From: Tomocerus qinae
Lineage: Eukaryota; Arthropoda; Collembola; Entomobryomorpha; Tomoceridae
Assembly (NCBI GenBank): GCA_020055645.1
Contig: CM034546.1
Span: 38,502,001-38,566,000, forward strand
Direction: 5' to 3'
DNA length: 64,000 nucleotides
The notes beneath the pieces were generated by a model. That model saw only the letters and a program-made list of their open reading frames with translations. It did no database searches and was not told the origin of the DNA. The position numbers were made by a program, and so were the translations under genes. This document shows, piece by piece, positions 45,874-57,741 of the stretch; position 1 is the first letter of the stretch; the number at the start of each line of letters is the position of its first letter.

Positions 45874-47796
45874 TTAAGTCATCCGCCGGAGAACCACACG
45901 ATTTGCTCTTCGAACATTTTTAGCGACGGTTTTAATTTTGTTCAGAAGACTGACAACGTGTAGATACAGCATCAATCTAGAGTGCCACAGCCATTCCAGA
46001 AGAAGAGTGATGAATGATCCAAGTAAAAAGTATCCACAAGCGAAGAAAATAGTATGGATTTTCATGGACAGACTGATAGGCAATGTCTGAGATTCGTCAT
46101 GCTTCAGTTTTGAATGAGATATTATATCTCCCAAATCAAGAATGAATTCCCATTGTTCCTTAAAATGTTTTAAAAAACCTCTTTCTTGCATGACTTGAAA
46201 ATATGATTGGAATTTATAACGGTAGCAATTTGTGAATTTACATGACATTGGAAAAGACAAATCTGTTTCCTTTACAGTCATGCAAATTGCGTCTGAAGAT
46301 ACTTTAGATGGTATTAAGGGTACAGAGTGTTGACTATTCTCTCTACCATATACATAAAATATTTTCATTGAAACGTTGGTCAACATTGTCCAAGTGAATA
46401 TCCAGGATTTCATTTTAATGTGTTGGGATGATGCATCGGATTGCCAATCAAATCTGTAGACACTTGAATTCATCTTGTCCACAATTTTATATTTTTCAAA
46501 ATATTTGGTTCCCTGTTGATTTAATTTTCTTTGTATGTCTTTCTGCAAAAACAATTTATATCCATTTTCCACGAGATCTTTAAAGTCTTTAAATTGCTTT
46601 CTGTCTGGCGGAGCAATAATCTCGCTTGTTATCCACGTTTCATATAGATTAGCAATTACAAATCCCATGGACACAATTACCAAATACAAAATGTTTCTCC
46701 TTTTATTGGAAACTTCCTGATATAATAGAACGGCTATTGTGGATGCAAAAATATACTCCAATTTCTTATAGAAAGTAGAAATTCTAAATCCTAAAGCATA
46801 AAATGAAATCGGGAATAACAAAAATATCAGCGACCAGCAATAACCATCAAATGTATTTTGAATCAGAACTGTCAAAGGGATGTCCAGGAATTTAGGATTG
46901 GCTTCACAGTGATATGGAATCACCTCTTCAAAGTATTCAATGAAAAGAGTTTGATACCATTGTACAATGTAAGGTGCTACGTAAGCTGCTAACAATAAAA
47001 TAGATCCACATCGTCGATGTTCTTTTAGATCTTTTAATCTCCTTGCATATATGGCAGTGAAGTTCAATCTTTCAGCCATCAATTCAACAGCTCTCACTGA
47101 GTTTAGACAATTTCGATTTAAACGGTTAGCTTTTATTGTTAAATAGAGCTCCATTTTACACTCTGGCATTTCTCTAGGGCCCTTTAACAACAAATGGCCA
47201 AATAAGCCACCAATTTGAATGCCATGAAGATTCCCGTTTAAAGCATTCCAAACTCTTTCCCATTCTTCTTCTGAGTCTTCTGTTTTAATTGGATGAAGAG
47301 TTAAAGACTCCGCCTTCGGATTGTAGAGAACCGTCGTGTAAATCGAATATCTATTTCCAACTTTCATTGAAAATATGAAGAGAGAGGCCACCAAATCTTG
47401 AATGTGTCTTGATCGCCACTCTGGATTCATCCATTTGAATTCTTCTTTGATGACGATTATGAATCTCGAATTGCGACGATTTATTTCTTTGCCAAAATAT
47501 GTGGAGAGGTAGTTTAAATCAGGCTCCATTAGCATATTCACTGTGCAGAAACTTCTGGAGAGATCCCGTGGGTTATCTTGTTGACGACCGAAGAGAGTTT
47601 TATTATAGTCTAATGTTGCCAATGTCCATGGTTGGCCATTTTGGTTAGACAGGATGAAATCTCTCTGCCATTCGGATTGATTGAAAGTAATCATGTTAAA
47701 ATCACAATTACTATAGAACGACAAATTTCGAAAGCAGTTGATGCTGTTTATAATTATAGAAAATAAAAACACTACAATTGGATACATGGAATACAT
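45874..47796 (-). CDS. Divergent ionotropic receptor (IR-B), intact
   Basis: 640 residues, single exon. The ATG at 47796 (MYSMYPIVVFLFSIIINSIN, a signal peptide) is chosen because its paralogues start MYSVYP and MYSLHS at the same place; the frame upstream lacks an ATG. Membrane span 1 is at about 310-335 (YCWSLIFLLFPISFYALGF) and the channel/second span at about 366-385 (RNILYLVIVSMGFVIANLYE). The S2 ligand lobe begins TSEIIAPPDRKQFKDFKDLV and ENGYKLFLQ. The last span is near 580-605, with a basic tail. It belongs to the variant ionotropic glutamate receptor family expressed in chemosensory neurons; ligand unknown. It is the only intact member of the B/C/D subfamily here. Confidence 0.82.
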   Translation of the reverse strand: MYSMYPIVVFLFSIIINSINCFRNLSFYSNCDFNMITFNQSEWQRDFILSNQNGQPWTLATLDYNKTLFGRQQDNPRDLSRSFCTVNMLMEPDLNYLSTYFGKEINRRNSRFIIVIKEEFKWMNPEWRSRHIQDLVASLFIFSMKVGNRYSIYTTVLYNPKAESLTLHPIKTEDSEEEWERVWNALNGNLHGIQIGGLFGHLLLKGPREMPECKMELYLTIKANRLNRNCLNSVRAVELMAERLNFTAIYARRLKDLKEHRRCGSILLLAAYVAPYIVQWYQTLFIEYFEEVIPYHCEANPKFLDIPLTVLIQNTFDGYCWSLIFLLFPISFYALGFRISTFYKKLEYIFASTIAVLLYQEVSNKRRNILYLVIVSMGFVIANLYETWITSEIIAPPDRKQFKDFKDLVENGYKLFLQKDIQRKLNQQGTKYFEKYKIVDKMNSSVYRFDWQSDASSQHIKMKSWIFTWTMLTNVSMKIFYVYGRENSQHSVPLIPSKVSSDAICMTVKETDLSFPMSCKFTNCYRYKFQSYFQVMQERGFLKHFKEQWEFILDLGDIISHSKLKHDESQTLPISLSMKIHTIFFACGYFLLGSFITLLLEWLWHSRLMLYLHVVSLLNKIKTVAKNVRRANRVVLRRMT

Positions 47797-47892
47797 TTTA
47801 ACACGAATTTTTCTCAGCTTTGTCTTCACCAGTGAACGAATCGGATTACAAGAAACAATGTTCAGTTTTGATTTACGTCGTACTAAATATTG

Positions 47893-47898
47893 TATATA
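47893..47898 (-). promoter_or_regulatory. TATA box of IR-B
   Basis: TTTATATACA on the minus strand about 97 bases before the ATG. The leader after it contains GTTCACTGGTGAAGAC and GAAAAATTCGTGTTAAAATG, which recur before IR-C and partly IR-D. Confidence 0.55.
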
Positions 47899-49600
47899 AA
47901 TCTAGCCACTGTGGCTCCTTTATTATATATTATAGATATAGGTTCGGCTGGGAGCTAATAGCAAAAATAGCAACCAGCGACTGTCAACTACAAACTTAAT
48001 AGATCATACCATAAAATTCATAATAGTTGTGACTATTATTATTGCTATTAATCGGCTTCATCACTCGTAGAATGCAAAGCTGTGGTTTGAATTTTATAGA
48101 AATGCATCGAAAATTTCTCAGGAAAAAACTCAAAATTTTAACACCTTTCTCCAGTATTTATTATTTTTAGAGCATTTATGGTAGAAATTTGAAAATAAGT
48201 TTTATTTTCTCTAATACCAATACAACGTATATAACGAAAAGGGGACAATTTTTGTTCTAATGTACAAAATCCGCATTTTACTTTATTAGAGACACTGAAA
48301 ATATTTATATCGCCCTAAGTAGTAGTATCAACCTTTTTATTTTCCCATACTCTTCAATCCACATTTATTCCTTTCTCTATAATCACATAAATCGACCGCG
48401 AAATAATGCAAGTAAAGAAGGTAACACAGCACTTAAGTTACAACTATTTTAATAAAATATATCGGTTATTGTTATGTTGTGATGAAATACTTATATTTAA
48501 AATGTCAATCACAATCAAAGTGGAATATAAGTAAATAGTATATAATGTTAGTAACTACAAGTGTGGCAAAATATTATAACAACACTGTGACAAAATGACT
48601 GATATTAAATGGCATTTTCCTTTGCAATCCTTTGCAACTAAATATGTCAAATTTATGGGTTTTATAAGCTCTATACAACACCAAAAAATATCATTCCGTC
48701 CTATCAGTGGAATAAAGCTATTTAGCTATACTACTTCACCTGCCTCAGAAAAGAACTAAGTTTTTGTTTGTAAAAATCTTCTAGTTGCCTCTTAATTGGA
48801 AGATCCTGTTTTCATTACACACTGTAAAAGGCAGACAAATGAAAGTTGGTCTAAAAAGATAATGACAAGGAACGTTGACTGTTGTCATGGTTTTATACAA
48901 GGTATATGTGTAGAGGTTCAAACATCATCAAAAACGAGCTGTAACCATTCGCGATTTTGATTTGTTTACTAAAAATGTATATTACAGATGTACCTGATAA
49001 AAAACGATGACAACATTCTTAGCTCCTTGGAACACGCAATTACAATGATTTTTTAACTGGACTTGATTAAAATCGGATTGATTTATTGAGTTATCTTTAG
49101 CACAGAACTTGGACGGAACGATTGAAATTGAAATAAGGAGATTAAAAATTCTTGAAACTAAAATGCTATTATTAAAAGACATTCCCTAGTTATGAAGTAG
49201 GATTGTAAACAATAAAGCAAAAGTGTAGAGCGATTTTGAGATTCACGGTATTATTAACTTGAGACATTATATAGAACATAACTTATGTAAAAACACAATC
49301 ACGAACACTTACGATATATATTCCTCGACATAAAATCAGCGCATATAGTTCAGTGTGTAGCAAATTACCGACTATAGACTTTAAAATAAAATCAATAGAA
49401 GAATGATGTGAAATGAGTTTATTATTACGAATATTCTTTTCCACTAAAGAGAGAAGGCTTGTGAGGATTAAATTACCAGATCGCACATAAATCATTATTC
49501 TTCAGTACAGTAATTGTAACATGTCTTAACTTCTGATACAGTAAATAATCCTTTCCCTTTCATAAATAGCCCTTCCTTTTTATTTCTAAAGTAGGAACAA
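47899..49600. other. 5' flank of IR-B
   Basis: About 47910-48010 is alignable, inverted, with the proximal promoters of IR-C and IR-D (TTTTATGGTATGAT, GTTGACAGTCGCTGGTTG). The remainder has no recognised feature. Confidence 0.4.
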
Positions 49601-49619
49601 ATGCTATAGGTAATGTTAC

Positions 49620-49870
49620 TGACAGAAGTATCTAGGTTATCATCAAATATTCATATCACCAATAATCACCCTACTTGAAAAGTGTTTTGACTCGACCTGT
49701 TGGCCTCCTGAGAAATATAGAACTTTGCTGACGTCAATAGGTTTCTACAAAATTCAGGGCATGAAAAACACGTGGGTATCTGCATTTTGTAACCAAAACT
49801 CTGCCCTGACGGATATTCCCTGACAAATTCCAATGTTGGTGCTATTTTACAGAATGACATACAACGAAGT
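49620..49870 (-). promoter_or_regulatory. Distal IR module, copy 1 (CRE at 49729-49736)
   Basis: Minus-strand copy of a module found four more times near IR-C and IR-D. It holds TGACGTCA at 49729-49736, followed in sense direction by GCAAAGTTCT and TCTCAGGAGG, then TGAATATTTGATGATAACCT. It is oriented towards IR-B, about 1.9 kb upstream. The palindrome is the CREB/ATF consensus; regulation is an inference. Confidence 0.5.
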
Positions 49871-49944
49871 AGCTTGGATGAGATAGTTCAATGAAAGAAA
49901 TAGAGACATTAATTGACATTAGTAGGTAAAAATGTGTTTCAAAA

Positions 49945-50316
49945 CAGTGTTGGGAAATTGACCACTTTTTTGCATTTTGACCGCGCCGGGTGGTCAAAAC
50001 GGTCAAAATATCAGTATACAGTTACATAGGTTAGCAAAGCGTATTTAAAATATTTAGAGAATGAAATATTACCTAAAACCAATGAAACACTAATCTATTA
50101 ACATCTAACTACAAAATGACACACTCTAATCATATTTAACTACAATCTTTAGAAAGTTATATTTGTTGTTTACTGTTGCAGTAAAAGCTACCTTGGGGTC
50201 TCAATGTACCCCAAAAGGGTATTTTGTCCATTTTGACCATTTTGACCGCCTTTTGGGTATGTTTTGACCGTTTTACCGAAAGTGGTCAAAACGGTTTTAA
50301 CCACGACCCAACCCTG
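49945..50316. mobile_element. 372-bp hAT-type MITE, inverted copy of the 39985 family
   Basis: Ends CAGTGTTGGG / CCCAACCCTG with a perfect TSD TTTCAAAA (49937-49944, 50317-50324). The interior matches 39985-40396 in reverse orientation (for example ACTGTTGCAGTAAAAGCTAC). Confidence 0.88.
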
Positions 50317-50520
50317 TTTCAAAATAGCTAAGCTAAACTATCTTTCATTTAGTTCTTCCAAAGTGTTTCCTTGTTTCCTAACATGATTTTGAGTGAAATA
50401 AAGGCAAATAAATTTACTGTTTTATAGTTGCTAATGATATTATGGATTCCTATGCTAGAGGAAATGATCAAAACTTGCATTAACTACCAATTAGACAAAA
50501 ATTGTCGACTTAAGTGTTAT

Positions 50521-50705
50521 CAAGCACGTATCCAGAGGGGGGCAGGGGGGGTCCGGGCCCCCCCTAAGTGTCCAGAAAAAGGCAATTTTTTTGTCAATAA
50601 AGGTGAAAAATCCAAAAATTTTTCGCGCTTAGAGCGAATATTACTTCAATTTATCAATATATTTTGGTGGGCCCCCCCTAGGTCAAATTCCTGGATACGT
50701 GCTTG
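50521..50705. mobile_element. 185-bp hAT-type MITE, inverted relative to 38877
   Basis: Ends CAAGCACGTATCCAG / CTGGATACGTGCTTG with a perfect TSD AGTGTTAT (50513-50520, 50706-50713). G and C runs lie near both ends. Confidence 0.9.
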
Positions 50706-50713
50706 AGTGTTAT

Positions 50714-52387
50714 TATTCATTTATTAAAATATCTTGTACATTTGGAAGGTGGAAATAATTTTACTTAAGCTAATAGTACATATATAGTAGGTGACATTTT
50801 AATAAAACCACGACAACGAGGTATAAAAAATGTAACATCGAATATCCGAATATGTGCTACATTACAGTGCTGATGCAGTAGTAGATATTAGATAAAAACT
50901 ATAACTAAACTTGTTTAATAATGAATACATAACATTTTTGGGCTTAGCATTAACGTTTGACGTCCACGAAACTTATTAAACATTGTATCCATTACGAGTA
51001 GAATTGCAGTGAAATAGGATCTGCCTGGCATGACTAAAATTGAACTAGAAGAGCTAATCATTAACGAAATGGCTGGAGCTCTGGTTATAGTGAAAATGTA
51101 TAGTCGCTGACCTACATGACTTCAATATCTATTTACACTTTCAGATAAAACAGAAAACTTGATTATATATGAACCCAGCTAAGGGGCAAATCTAGCACTC
51201 CAGAGAAATTCACCAGGCCACCCATCACAGTAATAAAAACAATTTCAAAAACATCCCAATATGTTATGTTAACTTTTTAAATGGAAAATACATTTAAAAT
51301 AATACTATTAACTGTAGATCGTAGCATCAACTACAGGGAACAATGAAAGACTATTTTCGAAAAAACTCTCACAAAGTTACCAAAAAGCTCCCTTTTAAAA
51401 TCGAAATAATAAGATTCCCTCGAGGATTTTGGAAAAACGTACAAACCCCATGAGTCAACTTACGAATAAATGTTTTTAAAGAATAAATAGTGGCTCCCAG
51501 TACTGTTATTTAATTCTACAAAAAGATATCCCAACTGACACAAAATAATTATGTGGGTAGTAAAAAGTAAACCCAGCTCCATTAAAAAATGTTGAATAAG
51601 TTTGTCGATATTATAGCAGAACCAATTTGGATTAGAAGTTTTGAGATGCTATTTAATACGCACATTACGATCATTACGAAATGTTCCCTTTCCCTAATCA
51701 TTTCCATTCGATCCCAACTCACCATTCAACCTTCTTATGTAAATTTCTATTTTTATTTAGACGTAATAATAATAATATGAATTAACTCATTTCGTTGGTT
51801 TGGAGGAATTGGGCTTGCGCATTTTGCTTTTAAGGAGCCTGCATATATTACGTGTGCAGTTGATGGGAGGAGGAGGTACTCAAAAGTGTTGCAGTCAGCA
51901 CAGGTAAATTTATTGCTTTATCAAGTCTACGATTATATATAGAGATATGTTTTTGAGGGCAGTAAAGGAACTATAAGTTGGGTTGAGATCGTGTATGAGT
52001 GTATATATAAGTAACTGCAAGTATTCTACACGTAATCTTTCCAAATATTTACATTTGCATAACTATATACCAATAAAAAGTGTTTGAATATAATGTACCT
52101 AAAACATATCTTTACTCTACATAAACATAAAGTGGGGCATGCGCATGGGATTGTTTCACTATTCTTGAATAAATGTTTGTATCTATGTCCGTAATATTTT
52201 GTAATTAATGAGCAAGGACTAGGCTATCAGTACTGAGTCCAATCAACGGTCTATGAAATACGGGCCAATGCGCAGTCGCTAGAAATTTACTGATTTCAAC
52301 ATTTTCTAGCACACTTTATGTGCTAGGATTCAACTAGTCATGACTAAAGTATAAAGGTAATCTGGCGCACGCGCATTGAATAATGGA
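50714..52387. other. Intergenic, nothing recognised
   Basis: No gene or bounded element identified. Confidence 0.35.
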
Positions 52388-52389
52388 TA

Positions 52390-52532
52390 TTTTTAATAAT
52401 GTACCCCAAAGCAGTTTACCCGAAGCCCATTGTTAGCAAAGTGTCTTGGTCGGGTAACTTCAGAAGGCACCCGACAATAGCATGTTGCGTGTGGTGAACG
52501 TCGGGTAAACTGCTTTGGGGCACATTATTAAA
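52390..52532. mobile_element. 143-bp Tc1/mariner-type MITE
   Basis: The ends are inverted repeats of about 30 bases containing AATAATGTACCCCAAAGCAG and TTTACCCGA. TA flanks both sides (52388-52389, 52533-52534), the Tc1/mariner target. Confidence 0.7.
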
Positions 52533-52534
52533 TA

Positions 52535-52970
52535 CCTTTGTATGTACGTATGTTTGTATGGGTCTATATGTACAAATGAGCAGAGCCCCCAGCCGTGATA
52601 TTTAGTGGCGGCGGCGGTTGATCCCCCATTTTTCATCGGTTGAGCCACCTTAGCCGAGGTTTACCGGTGGCGGCAGATAAATATCATTTTTAAAGTATAA
52701 ACGCGAAGTTTGGACAAGCGTAGTAAAATATTCTTTATGCTTTTAAGTATGTTGCATACCAGTGCACCATAGATGTAAACATAACCATCCACCATCCCAT
52801 CCGGATGTTTGGATGGGCTGGAAGGACAATTACTTGAATGTCGGTAATGGGCTGGATTGGATGGAGGTAATTTCTTAAATCTTGATGATGGCCTGGATGG
52901 GATGGGTACAGTAGCCTGGATGGTCATTATAGGCTGGATGGAAAGGAGTTGGTTGCCACATCCTTTGGAG
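52535..52970. other. Low-complexity spacer with GGATGG motifs
   Basis: 52600-52690 has GGCGGCGG-type runs, and 52790-52960 repeats GGCTGGATGG-like words about eight times without a fixed period. No gene. Confidence 0.4.
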
Positions 52971-53723
52971 CAGGGTTGTGGGTCGGGTTTTTTATGGGTT
53001 GGGGTTTTTTGGATTTTTTGGCAAAAAAACCCACCCCGTTTTAATACTTAAAAACCCCGGGGTTTATTGGGTTTTTTACAAATCATACAAAAATGTGCAC
53101 TACAGCTCCATCTAGATACTCAATACACACTAATTTCTATTCAAAAATGTAAACAAATGCATAATCAGGTGGAAACAAATATAGCTTCTACAGTATGTAT
53201 CGTAATGTGAGGACTATAACAATATTAGTTTTATGTATACTTTAGTCATTGCATTGTGAAGATTATGTTTATAATATTGTTGTATACATATGCTCAATTT
53301 CATTTTATCACTTACATATTCATTACTGTAATGCTTTAAATTGCAATTAAAGTTTCAAATTAACGAAGGAATAATTTCATAAAGTCAATATAATCAGTAA
53401 AATATTATAATGCTTAATATTTCACTAGTTGTTATCAAACAGTAATAATAATATAGGTGTTCACAAAAATACTGCATTTGCTACTTTTACAACATAATAA
53501 AATTAAACTTTATGCTTTAATTTTTCTTTTCATTGGCATAGTAATAGTAGTTGACACGGTTGTTGTTGTAGTCAGCTGTAGTTTTCATATTATGGAATAG
53601 TATAGGCTTGTATTTATACCTATAGTTATATAAAAAACCCTTAAACCCAAAAAACCCTAAAAAACCCAAAAAACCCGGGGTCGAGAGTTTTTTCCTAAAA
53701 AACCCGGGTTTTTCGATACCTTG
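52971..53723 (+). mobile_element. hAT-like element, copy 2
   Basis: Same sequence and orientation as 36218-36968, with ends CAGGGTTGTGGGTCGGG and CGATACCTTG. The right flank ATTATTAT equals the left flank of copy 1. Confidence 0.75.
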
Positions 53724-53731
53724 ATTATTAT

Positions 53732-53850
53732 CCCTCCCAGTCTCATATCCCTCCCAGCCAACCATGGATGTATACCCTATTCAGCTATCTTTTCCATCTC
53801 CATTTTTAACCCTATTAATTGGTATTTTGTTCGTGGCTTGTGAAGCAGTA
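53732..53850. other. Right flank of the candidate macrotransposon
   Basis: Continues CCCTCCCAGTCTCATATCCC. Under the macrotransposon model it would originally have adjoined the sequence ending at 36217. Confidence 0.3.
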
Positions 53851-53854
53851 AACG

Positions 53855-54330
53855 ATGTTTATCCACAATATTAACATTTGTATGGTTTTCCCTTTAGTCA
53901 ACACGTTCATGGGTTTAAAAACGAAATCTAAAACAAATTTCAACCCACAAATAGAACAAAACTGCAAGTTTTCGGCCAAGTACTGCCTAAAGTGCACATT
54001 CAAACTGGATCTTGTCTGTGAGGCATATGACTACGCTATTCTATCAAATTTTCTATTGATTTTATCCAAGTTACCTCGCTATCATGCTGTGAAAGTATCG
54101 CTGATATGGTATTATGTAGAAAACGATTGACGTCAGTTAAGTTCTTCATTTCTCAGGAGGCCCCTCCCGATCCAAACACACAAGTATGGCGATATGAATA
54201 TTTGATGACAACATATATACTTCTGTCAGGAACATTGTCTATATAGCATATATTTCCCTATCTGTAGTAGTAATAAAGGGTAATAATTTGATGCAGGAAA
54301 AAGGATTACTTACTGTGTCAAAAAGTCAGC
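53855..54330 (+). promoter_or_regulatory. Distal IR module, copy 2 (CRE at 54128-54135)
   Basis: The left part (53860-54000) is homologous to 58625-58765 and more weakly to 59885-60000. The right part holds GATTGACGTCAG, GTTCTTCATTTCTCAGGAGG, TATGAATATTTGATGACAAC and CTTCTGTCAG. It is about 1.7 kb upstream of IR-C. Confidence 0.5.
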
Positions 54331-55500
54331 ACATCCCATATTGTAGCATACATGTTAGAAATCACAATTACTGAAAAATTGTTATTTATTATCTGCAGTC
54401 TTGTAACGTAATTCTTCACGAGCCTTCTGCCTTCTCAAGAAATGAATATTCAAATGAATAAACTTATTTTGCACATTCTTCTACTGATTTTAAGTTAAAT
54501 GTAGCTGGCCATTTCACCACTTCTGGAAACTAAACTATACACGCTGCCTTTATATCATGGTCATGGTACATATATCATTTCATAACGTGAGTATTTGGGT
54601 CTGAGTATGTTTCTTCATATAAGTTGTGTTCCATAGTATCTGCCATATATAAGACCCCACAAAATATACCAGTTATGTGCTTGACTTTTTTCTGGACAAT
54701 GTATACCGTGAATGTCAAAATAGCTCTGTACTGTAACTTTCTTATTTACAAATGCACTTTATTGGCGAATGGCTTTTAAAAATAAAATTTTAGTTTCCAG
54801 AATATTTAATCTCCATATTTCAATTTTTCCATCTGGGCTTTAATATTAATATAAGTGATTAAATAGATGGCTTTGTGCAAAAGGGACAAGTAAACGGATA
54901 AAGATTTTCAAATACATTTCCCCACTCCAGGCTTAAGATAATGACTGCCGGGTTCGAGTTTGCCCTTCTCAACAAATTTACCTTTTGTACAAAACCATAA
55001 CAACAGACTACGTTACTTGTGATGTTTCATAGACCAAGTCTCATATCTCTACCTGTTAAAGTGTGTATTGAAAATACGTATGCATACCAAATTACAGGCA
55101 TCTATAGAAGCTTTTTACAAACAAAAGTTGAATTTATTTCGGAGAAAGGAGAAGTATTATCTGACAGAATCTAAAAGGCTATCTTTCATTAACAGGGATG
55201 TATTTTCGGTTCTGATATTCTTATAAAATCTGCAATTATTTGAGAATCAGTTGCAACAGAAAATATCAATTTGCAACATTGATATACTTTATAATACTTT
55301 TAAAAACTAAATTCCATATTGTTGTTTCGAAAACATATGATATTCACATATGCTTCCACTTTGATTCTAGTTGACATTTTAAGTAATACAATACAAATTA
55401 AAACAATATTTTAACATAAAAGTACATTCAGTCTCCTATTACCCTTTTGTCACAATCTGAACGAAGAAGTGCAGATTTTGGGTTTCTTTCTGAAATATTT
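54331..55500. other. IR-C 5' intergenic, nothing recognised
   Basis: No gene. Some sequence resembles spacers between later module copies. Confidence 0.35.
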
Positions 55501-55509
55501 TATCTGTAT

Positions 55510-55807
55510 TCCATTTCTATAAAAGTCTAAGCGTATCTTTGCATTTGTGTCAGAGCTGTATATACGAATGATAAGGAAATTGGTACATAACAATTATAAC
55601 GATGATGAGAACTATTTTGAATTTCATGGTATGATACATATAATTTTAGGTTGTAGTAGGAAGTTGGTTGACGCTTGTTCCTTGTTCCTATTATTAACTG
55701 CCATGCAACATTGACTATAATATATCATTGGTGCCCCACTGGTTATTTCTTTCCAATACTTTGGATCGTTCACTGGAGAAGACTTAGCTGAGAAAAATTC
55801 GTGTAAA
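55510..55807 (+). promoter_or_regulatory. Proximal promoter of IR-C
   Basis: Aligns with 61940-62250 before IR-D (shared AAAAGTCTAAGCGTATCTTT, TTTCATGGTAT, TTGGTGCCCCACTGG, CTTTGGATCGTTCACTGG). TATAATATATC at about 55710 is a TATA candidate. IR-D has ATTATACCTCG there. Confidence 0.5.
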
Positions 55808-57741
55808 ATGTATTCCGTCTATCCAATTGTGCCATTTTTAATTTCTATAATTATAAACAACATCAACTGCTTTCCAAATTTGTCGTTTTATAGTAATTGT
55901 GATTTTAACATGATTTCTTTCCGTCCATCCGAATGGCGGACAGATTTCATTCTGTCTAACCAAAATGGCCAACCCTGGACCTTGGCAAAATCAAACTATG
56001 ATAAAGTTCTCTTCGGGCGTCATGAAGATAATTCACGGGATCTCTCTAGAAGTTTCTGCACTGTGAATATTCTAATGGAACCAATCCTTGCTTTAAAGCA
56101 TTTCAACATAGTATTTGGCAAAGAAATAAATCGTCGCGATTCGAGATTCATAATCGTCATCAAAGATGAATTGAAATGGATAATTTCAACTTGGCGATCA
56201 CATATCATTCAAGATTTGGTGTCCCCTCTCTTCATATTTGCAATGAAAGTAAGAAATAAATATTCGATTTACACGACAATTCTCTACAATCCGAAGTATG
56301 GCCCTTTGGAATTCCATCCAATTAAAACAGACGATTCCGAAGAAGTATGGGAAAGAGTTTGGAATACTTTAAACGGTAATCTTCATGGCATTGAAATTGG
56401 TGGCCAATATGGCTTATTTTATTTCCGTGATCTTAGAAAATTGTCAGAGTGTAAAATGGAGCTCTATTCAATAGTTAAAGCTAATCGTTTCAATGAAAAC
56501 TGTCAAAATTCTGTGAGAGCTGTTGAATTGATGGCCGAAAGATTCAACTTCTTACTGCCATATATGCAAGGCAATATTATGCTCTCCAAGAAGAACGTCG
56601 TCGATGTGGATACATTAGGTTGTCAGCATCTTACACAAATAATTATGTTTCCGTATGGTTTAAAACGGTTTTCATTGAATATTTTAAAGAGAGGATTCCA
56701 GTTTATTGTGAAGCCAATCCTCGATACTTGGACATCCCTTTGACAGTTTTGATTCAAAATACATTTGATGATTATTGCTGGTGGCTGATATTTTCGCTAT
56801 TCCCGATTTCATTTTATGCTTTAGGCTTTAGAATTTCTACTTTCTACAAGAAATTAGAGTTTATTTTGGTATCCACAATAGCCGTCCTTTTATATCAAGA
56901 AGTTCCCAATAATAAAAGAAACATTTTGTATTTGGTAATTGTGTCCATGGGATTTGTAACTGCTAATCTATATGAAACGTGGATAACAAGCGAGATTATT
57001 GCTCCGCCAGACAAAAAGCAATTTGTGGACTTTAAAGATCTTGTGGAAAATGGATATAAATTATTCTTGCAGACAGACAGACGGCGAAATTGGGTCGAAC
57101 AGGGAATCGAATATTTTGAAAAATATAAAATTGTGGACAAGATGAATTCAAGTGTATACAGATTTGATTGGCAATCCGATGCAACAGATGAACACCAAAA
57201 AATGGACTCATGGACATTCCATTGGAAAATGATGACCAACTTCTCAATGAAACTGATTTGTGGATTTCATAAAGAGGAAAGTGAACACATTGTGCCCTTA
57301 ATACCATCTAAACTATCTTCTGACGGAATTTGCATGACTGCAAAGGAAACAGACATCGCTATACCAATGTCTTACACGTTCACAGATTGCTACCGTTATA
57401 AATTCCAATCTTATTTTGAAGTCATGCAAGAAACAGGTTTTCTAAAATATTTCAAGCAACAATACGATTTCACGTCTGATTTGAAAAATATAATAACCCA
57501 TTCAAAACTGAAGCATAAAGAATCTCAGACATTGCCTATTAGTCTGTCCATGAAAATCCATACAATTTTCTTTGTTTGTGGATACTTTCTACTTGGATCA
57601 TTCATCATTCTTCTTCTGGAATGTTTGTGGCACTGTAGATTGATGCTAATAATGTATGTTTTCAGTCTTCTAAACAAAGTAAAATCTGTCGTCAAACGTG
57701 TTCGAAGAGGATTTCGCCTATGTTTAGGGCGGACGACGTAA
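55808..57741 (+). pseudogene. Ionotropic receptor IR-C, one frameshift
   Basis: Paralogue of IR-B along its whole length: signal peptide MYSVYPIVPFLISIIINNIN, spans 1 and 2 (YCWWLIFSLFPISFYALGF; RNILYLVIVSMGFVTANLYE), S2 lobe TSEIIAPPDKKQFVDFKDLV and the C-terminal span. A 2-base insertion near 56552 (TTCTTACTGCC where IR-B has TTCACTGCC) shifts the frame, which then stays open to the stop at 57739-57741. Without it the length would be about 643 residues, like IR-B. Only one lesion is visible, so recent loss, a polymorphic allele or sequencing error are all possible. No splice sites would remove the insertion. Confidence 0.75.

Larger units (their letters stand above)
36210..53731. mobile_element. 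Candidate 17.5-kb hAT macrotransposon carrying Gr4 and IR-B
   Basis: Two direct copies of a 750-base hAT-like element (36218-36968, 52971-53723) bound the segment. Neither copy has matching 8-base flanks of its own: copy 1 has ATTATTAT left and GATATGGA right; copy 2 has CTTTGGAG left and ATTATTAT right. The two outermost flanks (36210-36217, 53724-53731) are identical. hAT elements make 8-bp TSDs, and macrotransposition using the outer ends of two copies is known for maize Ac/Ds. Homologous recombination between copies or chance in an AT-rich octamer are alternatives. Confidence 0.4.

Noticed and set aside
52535..52970. GGATGG-rich stretch as a coding repeat or element
   Set aside because: Motifs have no constant period, no clear ends and no TSD.
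54940..54970. tRNA-like GGGTTCGAGTT
   Set aside because: Flanking sequence does not form acceptor or anticodon stems.
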